A stretch of DNA of 64,000 bases from Zelopaecilomyces penicillatus (lineage: Eukaryota > Ascomycota > Sordariomycetes > Hypocreales > Pseudodiploosporaceae): NCBI GenBank assembly GCA_005765155.1, contig VCCP01000001.1:6882001-6946000 (forward strand). Direction: 5' to 3'. This document shows, one piece after another, positions 23,094 through 34,800 of this stretch. The notes under the pieces were generated by a model. The model saw only the letters and a list, made by a program, of their open reading frames with translations. It was not told the origin of the DNA and made no database searches. A program made the translations under genes and the position numbers. How positions within the stretch are numbered: position 1 is the stretch's first letter; every line of letters begins with the position of its first letter.

Positions 23094-24552
23094 ATGTCGT
23101 CGCACAATGGTTCTTACACGGCCTTCGGTTCCGCAGCGACGGCCGGCACCAATGAGACTGCTTTTCCACAGGGCCTGCTCTCCACCTCAATATCATCATT
23201 ATCCTCGACAACCGCGTCACGACACCCGAATCCCGTCTCTAAAACCTACCGACAGTCTTCAACTCTTTTTCTGACGCGTCGACTTCCAGAGGCATTGAGC
23301 ACATTGTTACCACTCATCACAGCACCCTCAACGGCTGATGATGGAGAACCGGCCCCCGTGTCGTCATCCTCGAGAACGACGAGGATCAAAGTCTGGAGTC
23401 TGTATCTGACTATCCTCAATGCTACTGTTGAGATGGAGCCGGAGGAAGGAAAAGACACATTTGGTAACCAGGAATGGAGAACGCTGTGCAATAAAGTGCG
23501 AGACGGATCTGTCTGGGATGAGGTGGTGGCCAATGGATACCATGGGGTTGAGGGTGATGTCGATGCAGATGTTGTTATTAACCTGTGAGTTACCGACGAG
23601 CGACTATGCACGCATTGGAAGGTGTTTTTTTATTATTTTTATTTTTACTGACGGACGCAATAGTGCCACGCTGTTGTTAGCACATGCTCGAGACCAGAAC
23701 CTGAATCAAAGAAGGCTAGAGACATATCTTGCTGCGTGCAGCACTCCTAACCTTGACCTTGACGGCAGGCTCAATGGAGATTCATCCCCTGGTCCACGGA
23801 GTCACCGCTATCGTTCCCCCGCAAAAGCAGCAGGTGGAGCAGATACCCCTCGAGATCTCCATGCCAGAGTTAAGATCCTGGAACTGTACACACTCCACGT
23901 CCTTCTTCGAAACAACGAATGGGAGTACTCTCGCGAGTTTATTAGCGCAAGCTCTGTCCTGGATGTTGAGCGAAGGGAAGCCTTCCTCCAAGCCTTGGAC
24001 AGCCTGCAAGAAGATCAGCAAGAGCAGGACCGTCTAGAGCAGGAAGAGAGGGACAGGCAAGAGGAGGAGCTGCAGAAAGAGATTGCAGAGGCCAAGAGAC
24101 AGAGAGCTGAAAATGAGGAGAGGGAGAAGAGGAAAGTCGAGGAGGCGGCTCGTCTACGGCGAGAAGGGAGCGAGGTCGACTACGGCGTCGAGCAAACCAC
24201 CAGCGTCTCTAGCCCCAGCAAACCTCGACCAACTAAGCCTCAGACCAACGGTGCATCACGGCAACCACGATCATCAATGGCCAAATCCAAGGGCAAGGTT
24301 GTAACAGGGCCACTTACCGTCACCGCCCGTGCTAGCCTGATATTCACCCGCTTGCGAACCATCATCGACCAGCTAGCCATTTCCCTCAACAGCAACCCAG
24401 TCATGCTAATGAGGCTCCTGGCTTTCGTCATGGGTTTTATTCTAATGCTTGGTCACCGGGCCACCCGAGAGCGTGTAAAACGGATATTCGGGGCCTCTTG
24501 GGGTAAGATCAAGGCTACAGCAGGCATGGGTACGAAAGTCAGTTATATTTGA
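23094..24552 (+). CDS. pex26: Peroxin 26 (filamentous-fungal type)
   Basis: Tail-anchored peroxisomal membrane protein that recruits the Pex1/Pex6 AAA-ATPases for recycling of the import receptor. Exons are 23094-23584 and 23664-24552 (intron GTGAGT...TAG, splitting a Leu codon); 459 residues. An N-terminal helical repeat region contains KTYRQSSTLFLTRRLPEALS. A middle helical domain contains LHARVKILELYTLHVLLRNN. A strongly charged coiled coil follows (about residues 290-345), then a basic low-complexity linker and a single hydrophobic helix near the C-terminus (MLMRLLAFVMGFILMLGH), followed by basic residues, as expected for a tail anchor. The retained-intron reading of the first exon ends after a few codons, so the splice is required. 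Convergent with PHF5A. Confidence 0.85.
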
Positions 24553-24969
24553 CGCTGTGTGTGTGTTTGTGTAATAAATGTATCTTCGTGGCATTGATGG
24601 GAGTTTTTTAAAGTTTGGGTTTTTTTTATATTCTTCGATGGAAGGGCGTGGACAGCACCGCTATTTTGAGGCACGTTAAGCGTGCTCATGGGTAGAGTAA
24701 TTTTTATATAACGACGACAATGTATCTCTCCAATTGGACACCATTATATTCGTTTGCACAGTGTTCATTTATATGATTGAATAACGCTCTGTTAGCCCCT
24801 AACAGACACAAAATTTATACGCAAATAAAGCAACATCATCTCCTCTCGTCCCTAGAACGCCACTAAAAACACACTAAACATGTTGGAGGCGAGCTGTTGG
24901 AAATATTTATCCTTCTTGCCCACGAGAACATAGCCACGAGACTTTCGACCGACCCCGGTCGCTCTATGG
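24553..24969. other. Convergent 3' region PEX26-PHF5A
   Basis: 417 nt, AT-rich, with a (TG)n run just after the PEX26 stop. No open frame is supported; expected to hold two 3' ends. Confidence 0.55.
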
Positions 24970-25504
24970 TTAATAATTTGTTGTCCGATTTGTCTTTTTT
25001 TGATAGAATAACTGCAACAGAAATCGTATCAGTATAAATCCACGTAAAAAAGTAGCCGAGGCACAACACCCAAGGAGGGGAAACAAGACAAAGGAAAACT
25101 CACATCTGTCCGTGAACTTCCTAAATTGATAATCTTGGGACACCCATCACGATCTTTTTCAAGCCGCGTACACTCGTAGCAGTAAAAAGCATCAGAGATA
25201 CCTTCGCCACCACAGACGACGCACTTGTTCTGGTAGTTGCCGAAGCTGCACTCGTCACAGATGCGGACGAGCGTCGTGGGGCGAACGTAGGAATCGCAGA
25301 CGGGGCATTTTCCGTCGCATTTGTCGCATAGGCGGCCGATGGCGATGCCAGATTGCTTGCGGCACATGACGAGATCGCTGGATAAAAAGATACACGGTTA
25401 GTATGATATAATTTTGGGATATGAACCAAAATATGGGCATTTGGACCTGGGTTTGATGCTGGGGAGGGGGGGTTGAAGATGACTTACGGATGATGTCGAG
25501 ACAT
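24970..25504 (-). CDS. RDS3: PHF5A/Rds3, zinc-knuckle subunit of the SF3b splicing complex
   Basis: Small nuclear protein that sits in SF3b of the U2 snRNP next to the branch-site adenosine. Exons are 25504-25488, 25377-25104 and 25011-24970; 110 residues, exactly the usual family length. The protein begins MSRHHPDLVMCRKQSG and carries the conserved zinc-binding cysteine pairs (CDKC, CPVC, CDEC, CVVC, CYEC, DGCP), so the fold of three zinc fingers is intact. The last exon gives DLFYQKK plus a short polar tail; without the second splice the reading continues into unrelated sequence and loses the conserved LFY. The first exon is only 17 nt of coding sequence. Head-to-head with the pinin-like gene. 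Confidence 0.96.
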
Positions 25505-25982
25505 GATGGGCGAATGAAGCTTGTGCTAGGGAGAAAGCAGAAAGAGCGGAAGCCAAGGTCGGAGACAACCAAAATCGCGACGAACGTTGGTGGGTTGTGA
25601 AGGTGTTGTCTCGTAGTGAAGGCTGGCGAGAAATGGCAGTTCAAGATGTGGCGCTATATGGACAGCAGTTTGGAGATTTCTCAGCCTTGCTGTGGCGTTC
25701 TGAGAACTTCTACCAGGAGCTTTGTCAAAGTGGCCAATCAGAACAGTGGTGTCGCTCAATTGGTGGGGCTTGGTTCTAAAAACGGTCCCGCTATCCAGTC
25801 GCATCTATGCGACAGCTTCTCAGCCTTGATAATGTTGGACCTCTGAGCAAGCTTCACTTTCCTCCCCAAATCCATACATTTTCTGCATGACATTTCATGA
25901 CGAATGACAAGGGGACTCAGTATATTCTTAGTACTTGGATTGTAGATATCCCGACGACTATCTCAAAATTGGATGCGCAGCA
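25505..25982. promoter_or_regulatory. Shared divergent promoter region, PHF5A / pinin-like
   Basis: 478 bp between the start codons of two splicing-associated genes that face away from each other. No coding frame is supported. No TATA box is evident. Confidence 0.5.
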
Positions 25983-27159
25983 ATGGCAATGGTAGAAGCG
26001 TATGAGCTCTGCGAACCTCTCCTCCTTTCAATGCGATAAACGACATGGATGCTGACAGCTTCTAGTGCAGCGCCGGCGGAGCCGCCTAAGGCTGTAAACG
26101 ATGACAACATAGATTCGCATGATATCGAGGACGGTAGCTTGAAGCGGAAAGTGTCGCCAAATAACGAGGCAAACGACGAATCTCCCAAACGAGCGAGACG
26201 CGATGGCAGTTCCGATGTTGCCGCCACAGAACCCCCCACGAGGGGTTCAAGATCGCCCGACGGCAAGACTGTTGGAGAAGGAGAAAAAGAAAAAGAAAAA
26301 GAAGAAGTCGCTCGGAAACCCGAACCTGACCGACGGAAACTAGCCGCACAGGAGGAAAAGAAGAGAGGGAGAAGGCTGTTTGGCGGCTTGATGAGCACGC
26401 TCAACCAGACAAGTGTTCCCAACAACTCGCAGCAGCAGAAGCGGCGTCAAGAGATTGAGCGTCGACAGCATGAGCGGATACATAAGCAAAGGATTGAGGA
26501 TGAGCAACAGAGGGCGGAGAAGAACTCGCGTTTGCATGAGTCTCGAATGGCGACGCAGATATATTTCGAAGAGGAAGTGGTGAGTCTTGGTGGATTTTGC
26601 AGTTATTTGTCTCTCAGTTTAAGGAGTAAGTAATGGAATTGATGCTAATGATGAGTCTCTAGATGAAGAACAGGCATTCCAAGTTACTCTCCATGGCGCA
26701 TTTCCTACGAACCAGAGCAAAACCTCATATTGTAAGTTTTTGCTTAGTCTAGCTTTATTATCCTTTACGTTTACTGACTATTATACACAGTACTTTCTCC
26801 CCTGGAAGAGGACGCCAGAGCAAGAAGACACAATTGATAACCAAATCCGCAGCGCTAAAACCACAATAGCTTCTGAAGTGAAGCAGTTTAGTGTGCGAAA
26901 GGAGCGCCATATTGAGCGATATGGGCTGGAAACGCCACCACACCAAAACCCCGTTGTCGAAAAACCTACTGTTGCGCCGGTACCAGATGCAGAGATCTCG
27001 GCGCCAAGCCCTCCTCCGATGGTTGAGAAACCACAAGAGAAGCCACAAGAGAAGGAGAAGGAGAAGGAGACGCAGCCGATTGTAGGGTTACACGTTGATC
27101 CGCATGACGAGTCTGGTGATGTACTGGAGGAAGGGGAGGAGGATATGGTGATCTATTAG
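25983..27159 (+). CDS. Pinin/SDK/MemA-domain protein (splicing-associated)
   Basis: Pinin-family nuclear protein; relatives work with the exon-junction complex and SR proteins. Exons are 25983-25999, 26066-26579, 26663-26731 and 26791-27159; 322 residues. The first exon (MAMVEA) is needed because the unspliced reading stops at once; it joins to AAPAEPPKAVND. An acidic, basic low-complexity N-terminus (SPKRARRDGSS) precedes the pinin core: RRLFGGLMSTLNQT, a long charged helix (RRQEIERRQHERIHKQRIED), then KNRHSKLLSMAHFLRTR, continuing YFLPWKRTPEQED, which is diagnostic. The C-terminus has K/E/P repeats (KPQEKPQEKEKEK) and an acidic end. Upstream it shares a promoter with PHF5A. Confidence 0.9.
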
Positions 27160-28446
27160 GTCGTCAGGTCACTGGGGAAGACTTTCTCCCTTGATTACTC
27201 GGAATGGACCATCGTGTCCATGGGCCTGTTTTCTTCCTTGTGGGCAACTCTGTTGTTCGACCTGATTCAGGGTCACTTATTCTTTTTAGAATGTGCTGAT
27301 GGACAATCAGAATCACGATGTTTTGCTGGAAAAGAGATTGAGGGATTTGCAAAGTTGCCTTTTTGTCGGGAAGCATTTGAGAATGGAGTTTTTTACAGCG
27401 TTTGATGGATTGATAATGGAATTAGTACCCATGATAGCAGGACGCTGTGAATTTTGTCTAGTATCACAACAAAACAGATAATAGAGATTGCTGTGATCTA
27501 ATTATGAGCTTGAGCTGGACTAGTTTTGAAGCCAACATCTCGAGGCTCTATGAGTATTAGATGTCCAGGTTCACACTACGCATTGGTCACTGCAGGACGC
27601 CGTCCTACGCTATGTGGGATGTTTGCTGGTGGTTGGTTTCCTTTCCTAGTTCTTTTTTTTTGTTAGTACAGCGTCTAAGTCAGAGTCCTGCGCTGAAATC
27701 TACATTTACGTCATCGCAATGCAACGACATGGCGGCATTTGTTGACCCGTCAGTGTGTGTAATCCCGCTCCATTGAAGCAACGTTATTGATGAGTCTTTG
27801 TCTCGAATCATGACACTACACAAGCGCGGCTTCACCGACCCTCGGCATCCTTCTCGTTTCGCTCTTTTTTTTCCATCCCTCTTCCCCCCCCGCCTCTGCA
27901 ACCCACGTTTCCCTTTCCCCCTCCCACAACCGCACCACAAGTGTTACTACCCGGAGAGGGGGTTGCATCGCATTCTCCAGGCAACGGGATAAGACTAACA
28001 CGCTTGCAGGACGCAAGACAAGTCCTAATTCTGCCTACGCTATTTTCTGTCTACTCTGTAAAATACTCCGTACATTTTCAGTGGAAGCTACGGAGTACAC
28101 AAGATAAGGTAAGGTAAGATATGCAGCTACGGTACGACCTTATTACTGGCAAGCTGCAATGTAGAGTGGTTTTCGGTTGGTGGAGACCTTTGCCGGCTGA
28201 CAAGCCTCGGTTTGTTAAGACCCCCGCCAACCAACTAATACCGACGTAACCGGACAGGGCTCGCGTTTTGTTGAGGTCTAGCTAGTGTTTAGGATGATCA
28301 AGAAGGGAAGTTTAAAAATAAATATATTAAAGAATAAAAAGGCCAGGCCAGTTCGTAGATAAATGAAGGCCGTCCCCTGTTCTTCCCCCCCTCTGACTTT
28401 GGTAGTTGTCACCACACCTAGCCCCTCACCTCCAAACCATACCATC
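27160..28446. other. Intergenic region pinin-like to epoxide hydrolase
   Basis: No gene supported. Contains C/T-rich stretches at about 27860-27930, a TACTCCGTA inverted repeat at 28064-28097 and an AGGTAAGGTAAG repeat near 28110. An in-frame upstream ATG for the next gene lies at 28363. Confidence 0.5.
28064..28097. repeat. Inverted repeat TACTCCGTA ... TACGGAGTA
   Basis: Two perfect 9-base arms (28064-28072 and 28089-28097) separated by 16 bases. The same word or parts of it recur elsewhere in intergenic DNA (for example TTTACTCCGTACGAG near 48680). It could be a transposon end, a factor-binding palindrome or a small hairpin. Confidence 0.6.
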
Positions 28447-29472
28447 ATGGACACCAGCAAACTGAAGCCCAACGACCCTCGGGTCAAGTACGAGACAGCC
28501 CAGATCCGGGGCAAGACATACAGCTACATTCTCGGCGAGCCTCAGGGCACCAAGCTGGAGACCATTGTGCTGATCCATGGCTTTCCCGACATTGCCTTTG
28601 GATGGCGCTACCAGATCCCGTACCTGATGTCGCTGGGCTTCCAGGTCGTCGTCCCCAATATGCTGGGCTACGCTGGCACAGACGCGCCCCAGAACGTCGA
28701 CGAGTTCAGCCTCAAGAGCATTGCCGCTGACGTCGAGGCTCTCGCGCGCACGTTTGTCGGCGAGGGCCAGATCATCCTCGGTGGCCACGACTGGGGTGGT
28801 GCTGCTGTCTGGAGAATTGCCATGTGGTACCCTGAGTTGATCAAGGGCGTCTTCAGCGTCTGCACACCCGTCCACGGACCCAAGACGCAGTACACGGCGC
28901 TCGAGGACCTCATTGCCGCGGGGATCCTGACCAACTTTGGCTACCAGCTGCAGCTTATGGGACCTGAGGTGGAGGCCAAGATCCAGGGCGAGGAGCAGCT
29001 CCGCAAGTTCCTCAACACCATGTTCGGCGGCCGCGGCCCCAACGGCGAGGTCGGCTTCGTTGTTGAAAAGGGTGTTTTGTTCGACAACTTGGACATCATC
29101 CAGCCCAACCAGTTGCTGTCTACCGAGGAGCTGGATCACTACACCAGCCAGTACATGCTGCAAAAGGCCCCTCAGATGCGCGGTCCTCTCAACTGGTACC
29201 GAACTCGCGTCATCAACCACGAGGAGGAGCTCCCCAAGGCCGAAGCCGGGCCTATCCACTTCGACATGCCCGCTCTATTCATCTCAGCGACTCACGATGC
29301 TGCCCTTCTCCCCTCCATGTCGGCTGGCATGGACGAGCTTTTCAAGGATCTGACCCGGGCTGAGGTGGATGCCTCTCACTGGGCTTTGTCCCAGACACCG
29401 ACGGAAGTCAACCAGCACATTGCCAACTGGATAAACAAGGTGCTCAACGGGGCGATCAAGGCGTCTCTGTAA
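28447..29472 (+). CDS. Soluble epoxide hydrolase-like alpha/beta hydrolase
   Basis: Single-exon enzyme of 341 residues in the epoxide hydrolase branch of the alpha/beta hydrolases. The oxyanion-hole motif HGFPD is at 44-48 and the nucleophile Asp115 sits in GGHDWGG. A lid domain with aromatic residues (YMLQKAPQMRGPLNWYRTR) could supply the two ring-opening tyrosines. A late THDAAL block may hold the acid, and His311 in ASHWALSQ completes the triad. No signal peptide with the start chosen, so it is probably cytosolic. The expected reaction is hydrolysis of an epoxide to a vicinal diol; the natural substrate is unknown. GC content is high, especially at third positions, compared with neighbours. 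An in-frame ATG at 28363 would add 28 residues rich in Pro, Ser and Val that do not fit the family. Confidence 0.88.
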   Translation: MDTSKLKPNDPRVKYETAQIRGKTYSYILGEPQGTKLETIVLIHGFPDIAFGWRYQIPYLMSLGFQVVVPNMLGYAGTDAPQNVDEFSLKSIAADVEALARTFVGEGQIILGGHDWGGAAVWRIAMWYPELIKGVFSVCTPVHGPKTQYTALEDLIAAGILTNFGYQLQLMGPEVEAKIQGEEQLRKFLNTMFGGRGPNGEVGFVVEKGVLFDNLDIIQPNQLLSTEELDHYTSQYMLQKAPQMRGPLNWYRTRVINHEEELPKAEAGPIHFDMPALFISATHDAALLPSMSAGMDELFKDLTRAEVDASHWALSQTPTEVNQHIANWINKVLNGAIKASL

Positions 29473-29754
29473 GGCTGAGGAAGAAATACTTTGAGAATTA
29501 GAAATAATGATGACATGTCAAATGATGAAGCTTGAATGATTGCCAATGAATCGCTTTGTCTCATACCATTGATGTGAAAAGTCCCGACGTATAAAAAGAC
29601 ATGTATAATACACAAAAAAAGTGGCCAGTCAACCCAAGGGACCTAAGTGTAGATCCATAACATACCGCTGTGAGCATCATGATGAAAGTATCAACAAACA
29701 ACGACCCCCTTAGACGTAGCTTCTCACAGGATTCTACGGTTTGCAACACGGCGG

Positions 29755-30351
29755 TTACTTTAGAGTGAATTTTTGTCCAGCTATAACTGGAGCATTTGAA
29801 AGTGCCTTTTTGTTGGGTTTCCCACACATGGCGCAGACTGTGACAGTAATGTCAGCTTCACGGTTCCATTAGTGAGAAAGAGATTTGAGAGCTCACTGTC
29901 AGCTTTGTAGGCACACTTTTGGCAGTGAGAATGCCCTTGTGTGATTTTTGTCTTGCACTTTGTACATGAACTATGGAGTGAGCTTGTCAGCTTAAGAATA
30001 CGAGGGCGGATGGGTGGAGAGAGACAGGACGCATAAGACGCCTACTCACCTTGAGTACTGAGCGTATGGATTCTTTGCTGATTTAGATAAGAGCTTATTC
30101 TGTTTGTGAGTTTACCCAATTAGCATCTCGATCGTTCTGCTTGGGTGATACTTGAAAATAGCCAGCCTCGGATTGAATAGTTGCGATTCTCATACCTTTG
30201 AAACCCCCGTCGCTCCTAGAGTAGCAGACTTGGAGGTACCCGCCTTTCCCGTACCAGCAGACGATCCGTAGTACATTTCGCTCTTCCTCTTGACTTCTGG
30301 AGTAGCCAGAGCAGTGCTCTTCTGGAGCTTCTGACACTTTGCGCAGACCAT
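29755..30351 (-). CDS. CRIPT: CRIPT-family zinc-ribbon protein
   Basis: Small cysteine-rich protein related to CRIPT (named for PDZ binding in animals; conserved in eukaryotes and found with the minor spliceosome there). Exons are 30351-30196, 30099-30050, 29970-29897 and 29837-29755; 120 residues. It begins MVCAKCQKLQKSTALATPEV and carries four CxxC pairs: CAKC, CTKC, CQKC in HCQKCAYKAD, and CAMCGK, in the family order, with the conserved NPYAQYSSC between exons 2 and 3. All three introns have GTATG/GTGAG donors and TAG/CAG acceptors, and the frame is kept throughout. The middle (MYYGSSAGTGKAGTSKSATLG) is low-complexity. Convergent with the epoxide hydrolase gene and divergent from the P4-ATPase. 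Confidence 0.92.
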
Positions 30352-31852
30352 GACGGTGGCTGGGTGATGGAATCCTTCCGATACAGGTACAGCCAAGGGC
30401 TCACAGTTGATTATAGGTGAAGAGAGCGTGACTAGATTCTCTGTATATGAGGGACTGTTAGAGTGCCACGTTATTTGAGTGTGTTGTGTTGAGTAGCGGA
30501 TGGTGGTTTCGCGGTTGAAAGTGGGTTGAAAGTGAGGCGGCGAGATGAGTGATAGTAGGTGGATGTGTAGGAGGACAGTGCAGGTTGAAGTGGGTTTGGT
30601 GCCTATAATTACTCCCTGGAGGCTACAGCAGAATGCCGACCAACGTACGGGGATATCCCCCACGTTGACCATCCAGTACTGGCGACATCACCAGCAATAG
30701 CAGCGATTACAGGCAACACAGTCAAGCTCTGATCAATTTCTGAGATATCCAGCTCGCATACCACTTCGCACACAGCAGTGTAGTATTGGCTTGGTAGTAA
30801 CAAAATCCCTGATTGTACCTGTACATGCGAATGTCGACCCATGTCGTGGTTATGGATCCCCCCATCCGCCACCATAATCTCCAAAACCCATTCGTATTCG
30901 CAAACAGGAGTAACTTTGCTCAAATCTGCTTGGTGCAGCAAATCACGACTGCAAAAGTCTGCAAGCAATTGCATTCCGCCACACGTTGTTACTCGCCTTG
31001 ATTTAGCCCAAGGCCAAGGCCATCTCTCCTGTGTGAGCAGAGAGTGGCCCATTCATTCATTGTCCAGGGCTGATCGCCTCCACTGATGACGAAACAACGG
31101 GCAGCGCATAGATTAAATGTACCTGAGCCCATGGTTCTGTTTTTGGACAAGTACCCTGCTACGGGAATTGCAGTGGTGGAGGACTTGCAGTAGCGCAGAG
31201 ATGCCTGGCAGGGTGACTTGCGACTTGGGCGAAGCGAAGCCCCTGGAACGTGGCCCAGAAGTCAACGAAAGGTGTGTGCTGCGCTGTGCTGTGTGGCTGG
31301 ATGGTGGATGCTGTTGGCTAAGTAGCTCCTAAAACGCTGGACTTCCATACGAATTCCCCATACTACGTACAAAGCAACTGCCACGAGTCCCCTTTCAGGT
31401 CAAGCCTGGTGTGGGAAATCATCACGCAACAGGCAATTTGCCAAACATTCATTCTGCATGCTCACGTCTGCTTCGACCATTGAGTCAACACCCCAAATCC
31501 GCCTGGGCTGCCAGCAATCCAGATCCTTTCCTGTCTTGCGCTGTCGAACCAACGCGCGACATTCCTTTTGCTCTGCAGGCAGTGGCTGGGAGCTTGCGCC
31601 AAAAACGAGGCTGTGCACCGTGAAAGCCTGCAATACGGAAATCGCCCGTCGAACCACTCTGCGCCCGAACAACTTTTGTAGCAACAGACAGCATCATCGT
31701 GTGAGGTCAGAGCCTTACTCACATCCAGAAAATTCCATTCCATCCTCGTTGATATACACGATCCCGAATCGTCGAAAGAGCAATCCCCGGCGATCCTGCA
31801 TGCGCGGCCACTCGTCAATTCGATAGCTCAAACTCCTCGCTTGTCCTCCGGC
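30352..31852. promoter_or_regulatory. Divergent intergenic region CRIPT / P4-ATPase
   Basis: 1.5 kb between two outward-facing genes. Several frames are open by chance but none looks like protein. The part next to 31853 would be the flippase promoter and leader. No named motif is recognised. Confidence 0.45.
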
Positions 31853-34800
31853 ATGGCTGGAAGACCTCCTGGAGGTCGCCATGGCGGATCCTCTCGGGGC
31901 CACGATGACTTACTACTCGACCTCGATAATGATCAGCCGATATACAACGCAGGGCAGCGGTCCACCCTAAACGACGATGACTTGGCACGAGTACACGATG
32001 ACGAGCACCAGAATCGACCGTCGGTTTCCTACGATGACTTTGTTGGCGCTGGAGAGACACCATATTCATCTTCAGGCCATCCTGCTGGAGGGAGAGCATT
32101 ACCGTCGCAAGCAGGAGGAGCAGCAGCCAGTCCGTACATGTCCAGTCAACATGGTCAAGGATCAGGGTCCGGCAACTACCAGCGTTACGCCGACGACTTT
32201 GACGATTACCACAACGAGTCCGAATCATACTACCAGCATGGCGGCGCCATGGGGAACGAGGCATCTTCGGCAGCTGCCAGGAGTAATGCCAGAACCCGCA
32301 ACAGCGTTTTGACTCTTGGTGGCGGTCTCTTCGGCAAAGTCAAGAACAAGCTTGGCATGGGCGAGGGCTACTCAGAAATGGACCTGCCTCTGACGGAACC
32401 GGGCCAGATGGACCGCGGATATCCTGCCGGGTCATCACAGAATGCACAACAGCCGTCACAGCAGAAGACCAGCAAGTTTGATATGGGCAATTTCAAGTTC
32501 GGCTTTGGCAGAGGCAAACCAGACCCGTCAACGCTTGGACCGAGAATTATTCACCTTAACAACCCACCTGCCAATGCTGTCAATAAATATGTGGACAATC
32601 ACATTTCCACAGCAAAGTACAACTTTGCGACGTTTCTGCCCAAGTTTTTGTTTGAGCAGTTTTCAAAATTTGCCAACATCTTCTTTCTGTTCACCGCAGG
32701 CTTGCAACAAATCCCAGGGTTGTCACCTACGAATCGATTCACGACCATTGTACCTTTGTTTATTGTGCTTTTGATTTCAGCGGGTAAAGAGTGGGTAGAG
32801 GATTATCGACGGAAACAAGCAGACAATGCTCTCAACACCTCCAAGGCGAGAGTTTTACGCGGCACGACTTTTGCGGAATCGAAATGGATTGATGTAGCAG
32901 TTGGTGATGTGGTTAGAGTCGAATCGGAGGAGCCATTTCCCGCAGATCTGGTGCTCCTCGCAAGTTCCGAACCGGAAGGTCTCTGTTATATCGAAACGGC
33001 GAATCTTGACGGCGAGACGAATTTGAAAATCAAACAGGCGTTACCGGAAACGTCTTCCATGGTATCTCCCAGCGAACTCAGCAGACTAGGTGGCCGAATC
33101 AAGTCAGAGCAGCCGAACAGCAGTCTATATACGTACGAAGCCACTCTGACTATGCAAGCTGGAGGTGGGGAGAAGGAACTAGCGGTTAACCCGGAACAGC
33201 TTCTTCTCCGAGGCGCGACATTGAGAAATACACCATGGGTCCATGGTGTTGTTGTGTTCACGGGCCACGAGACAAAACTGATGCGAAATGCCACGGCGAC
33301 GCCAATTAAACGAACCAAGGTGGAGAGGCAGCTCAATTGGCTGGTGCTGGTTCTTGTTGGAATGCTCCTTGTTCTCAGCGTGGTCAGCACGGTGGGAGAT
33401 TTAGTCACACGTCGTGTGCGAGGCGATTCATTCGACTATCTATACCTGGATAAAATCAACGGCCCCGGCAAGATTGCGCAAACGTTCCTCAAGGACATGG
33501 TAACCTATTGGGTGTTGTTTTCAGCCCTTGTTCCCATCTCCCTCTTCGTCACGGTTGAGATTGTCAAGTATTGGCATGGCATCTTGATTAATGACGACCT
33601 TGACATTTACTACGATAAAACGGATACCCCGGCGACCTGCAGAACCTCGAGCTTGGTCGAAGAACTTGGCATGGTGGAGTATGTCTTCTCGGACAAGACG
33701 GGCACGCTTACCTGCAATATGATGGAATTCAAACAATGCTCTATTGCTGGAATTCAGTACGCGGATGATATTGCTGAGGATCGCCGAGCCACTGGACCAG
33801 ATGATGAGACAGGCATCTTCGACTTCAAGACGCTCAAGGCTAACTTGACGGGAGGTCATGAAACGGCCGGAGTCATTGACCATTTCTTGGCGCTGCTTGC
33901 GACATGTCACACGGTTATCCCAGAGGTGAACGAGAAAGGTCAAATCAAATACCAGGCTGCCTCTCCCGATGAGGGAGCGTTGGTATCCGGAGCGCTGGAG
34001 CTTGGCTACAGATTCACAGCCCGAAAACCGAAGTCCGTCATCATTGAGGCCAATGGCGAACAGCTTGAATATGAGCTGTTGACTGTGTGCGAGTTCAACT
34101 CAACCCGTAAACGAATGTCAGCCATCTTCCGGTGTCCCGATGGGAAAATCCGACTGTACTGCAAGGGTGCCGACACGGTCATCCTGGAGCGACTGAATGA
34201 TCAAAACCCCCATGTTGAGGTTACTCTGCGACATCTTGAGGAATATGCATCGGAAGGCTTGCGGACGCTGTGCTTGGCCGTGAGGGAGGTTCCCGAGCAG
34301 GAGTTCCGAGAATGGCAACGCATTTATGAGGTAGCCGCCACCACAGTGGGCGGAAACCGAGCGGATGAGTTGGACAAGGCAGCGGAGATTATTGAACATG
34401 ACTTGTACCTGCTTGGCGCAACTGCCATTGAGGATCGCCTCCAGGATGGAGTTCCCGAGACCATTCACACATTGCAGCAGGCCAATATCAAGGTCTGGGT
34501 TCTGACCGGTGATCGACAAGAGACGGCCATCAACATTGGAATGAGCTGCAAGCTACTCAGTGAGGACATGATGCTTTTGATTGTCAATGAGGAATCGGCT
34601 GCAGCAACGCGAGACAACATCCAGAAGAAGCTAGATGCAATCCGGACACAGGGTGATGGTACGATCGAGATGGAGACACTGGCATTGGTCATTGATGGCA
34701 AGTCTCTGACTTTTGCACTTGAGAAAGATTTGGAGAAGCTCTTCCTTGACCTGGCTATCATGTGCAAGGCTGTCATTTGCTGTCGAGTGTCTCCTCTTCA

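Noticed and set aside
28426..29259. 277-codon minus-strand frame over the epoxide hydrolase gene
   Set aside because: Antisense shadow produced by strong third-position GC bias; the plus strand has the full catalytic signature.
31458..31826. 122-codon plus-strand frame upstream of the flippase
   Set aside because: Does not look like protein and lies where the flippase promoter and leader are expected.
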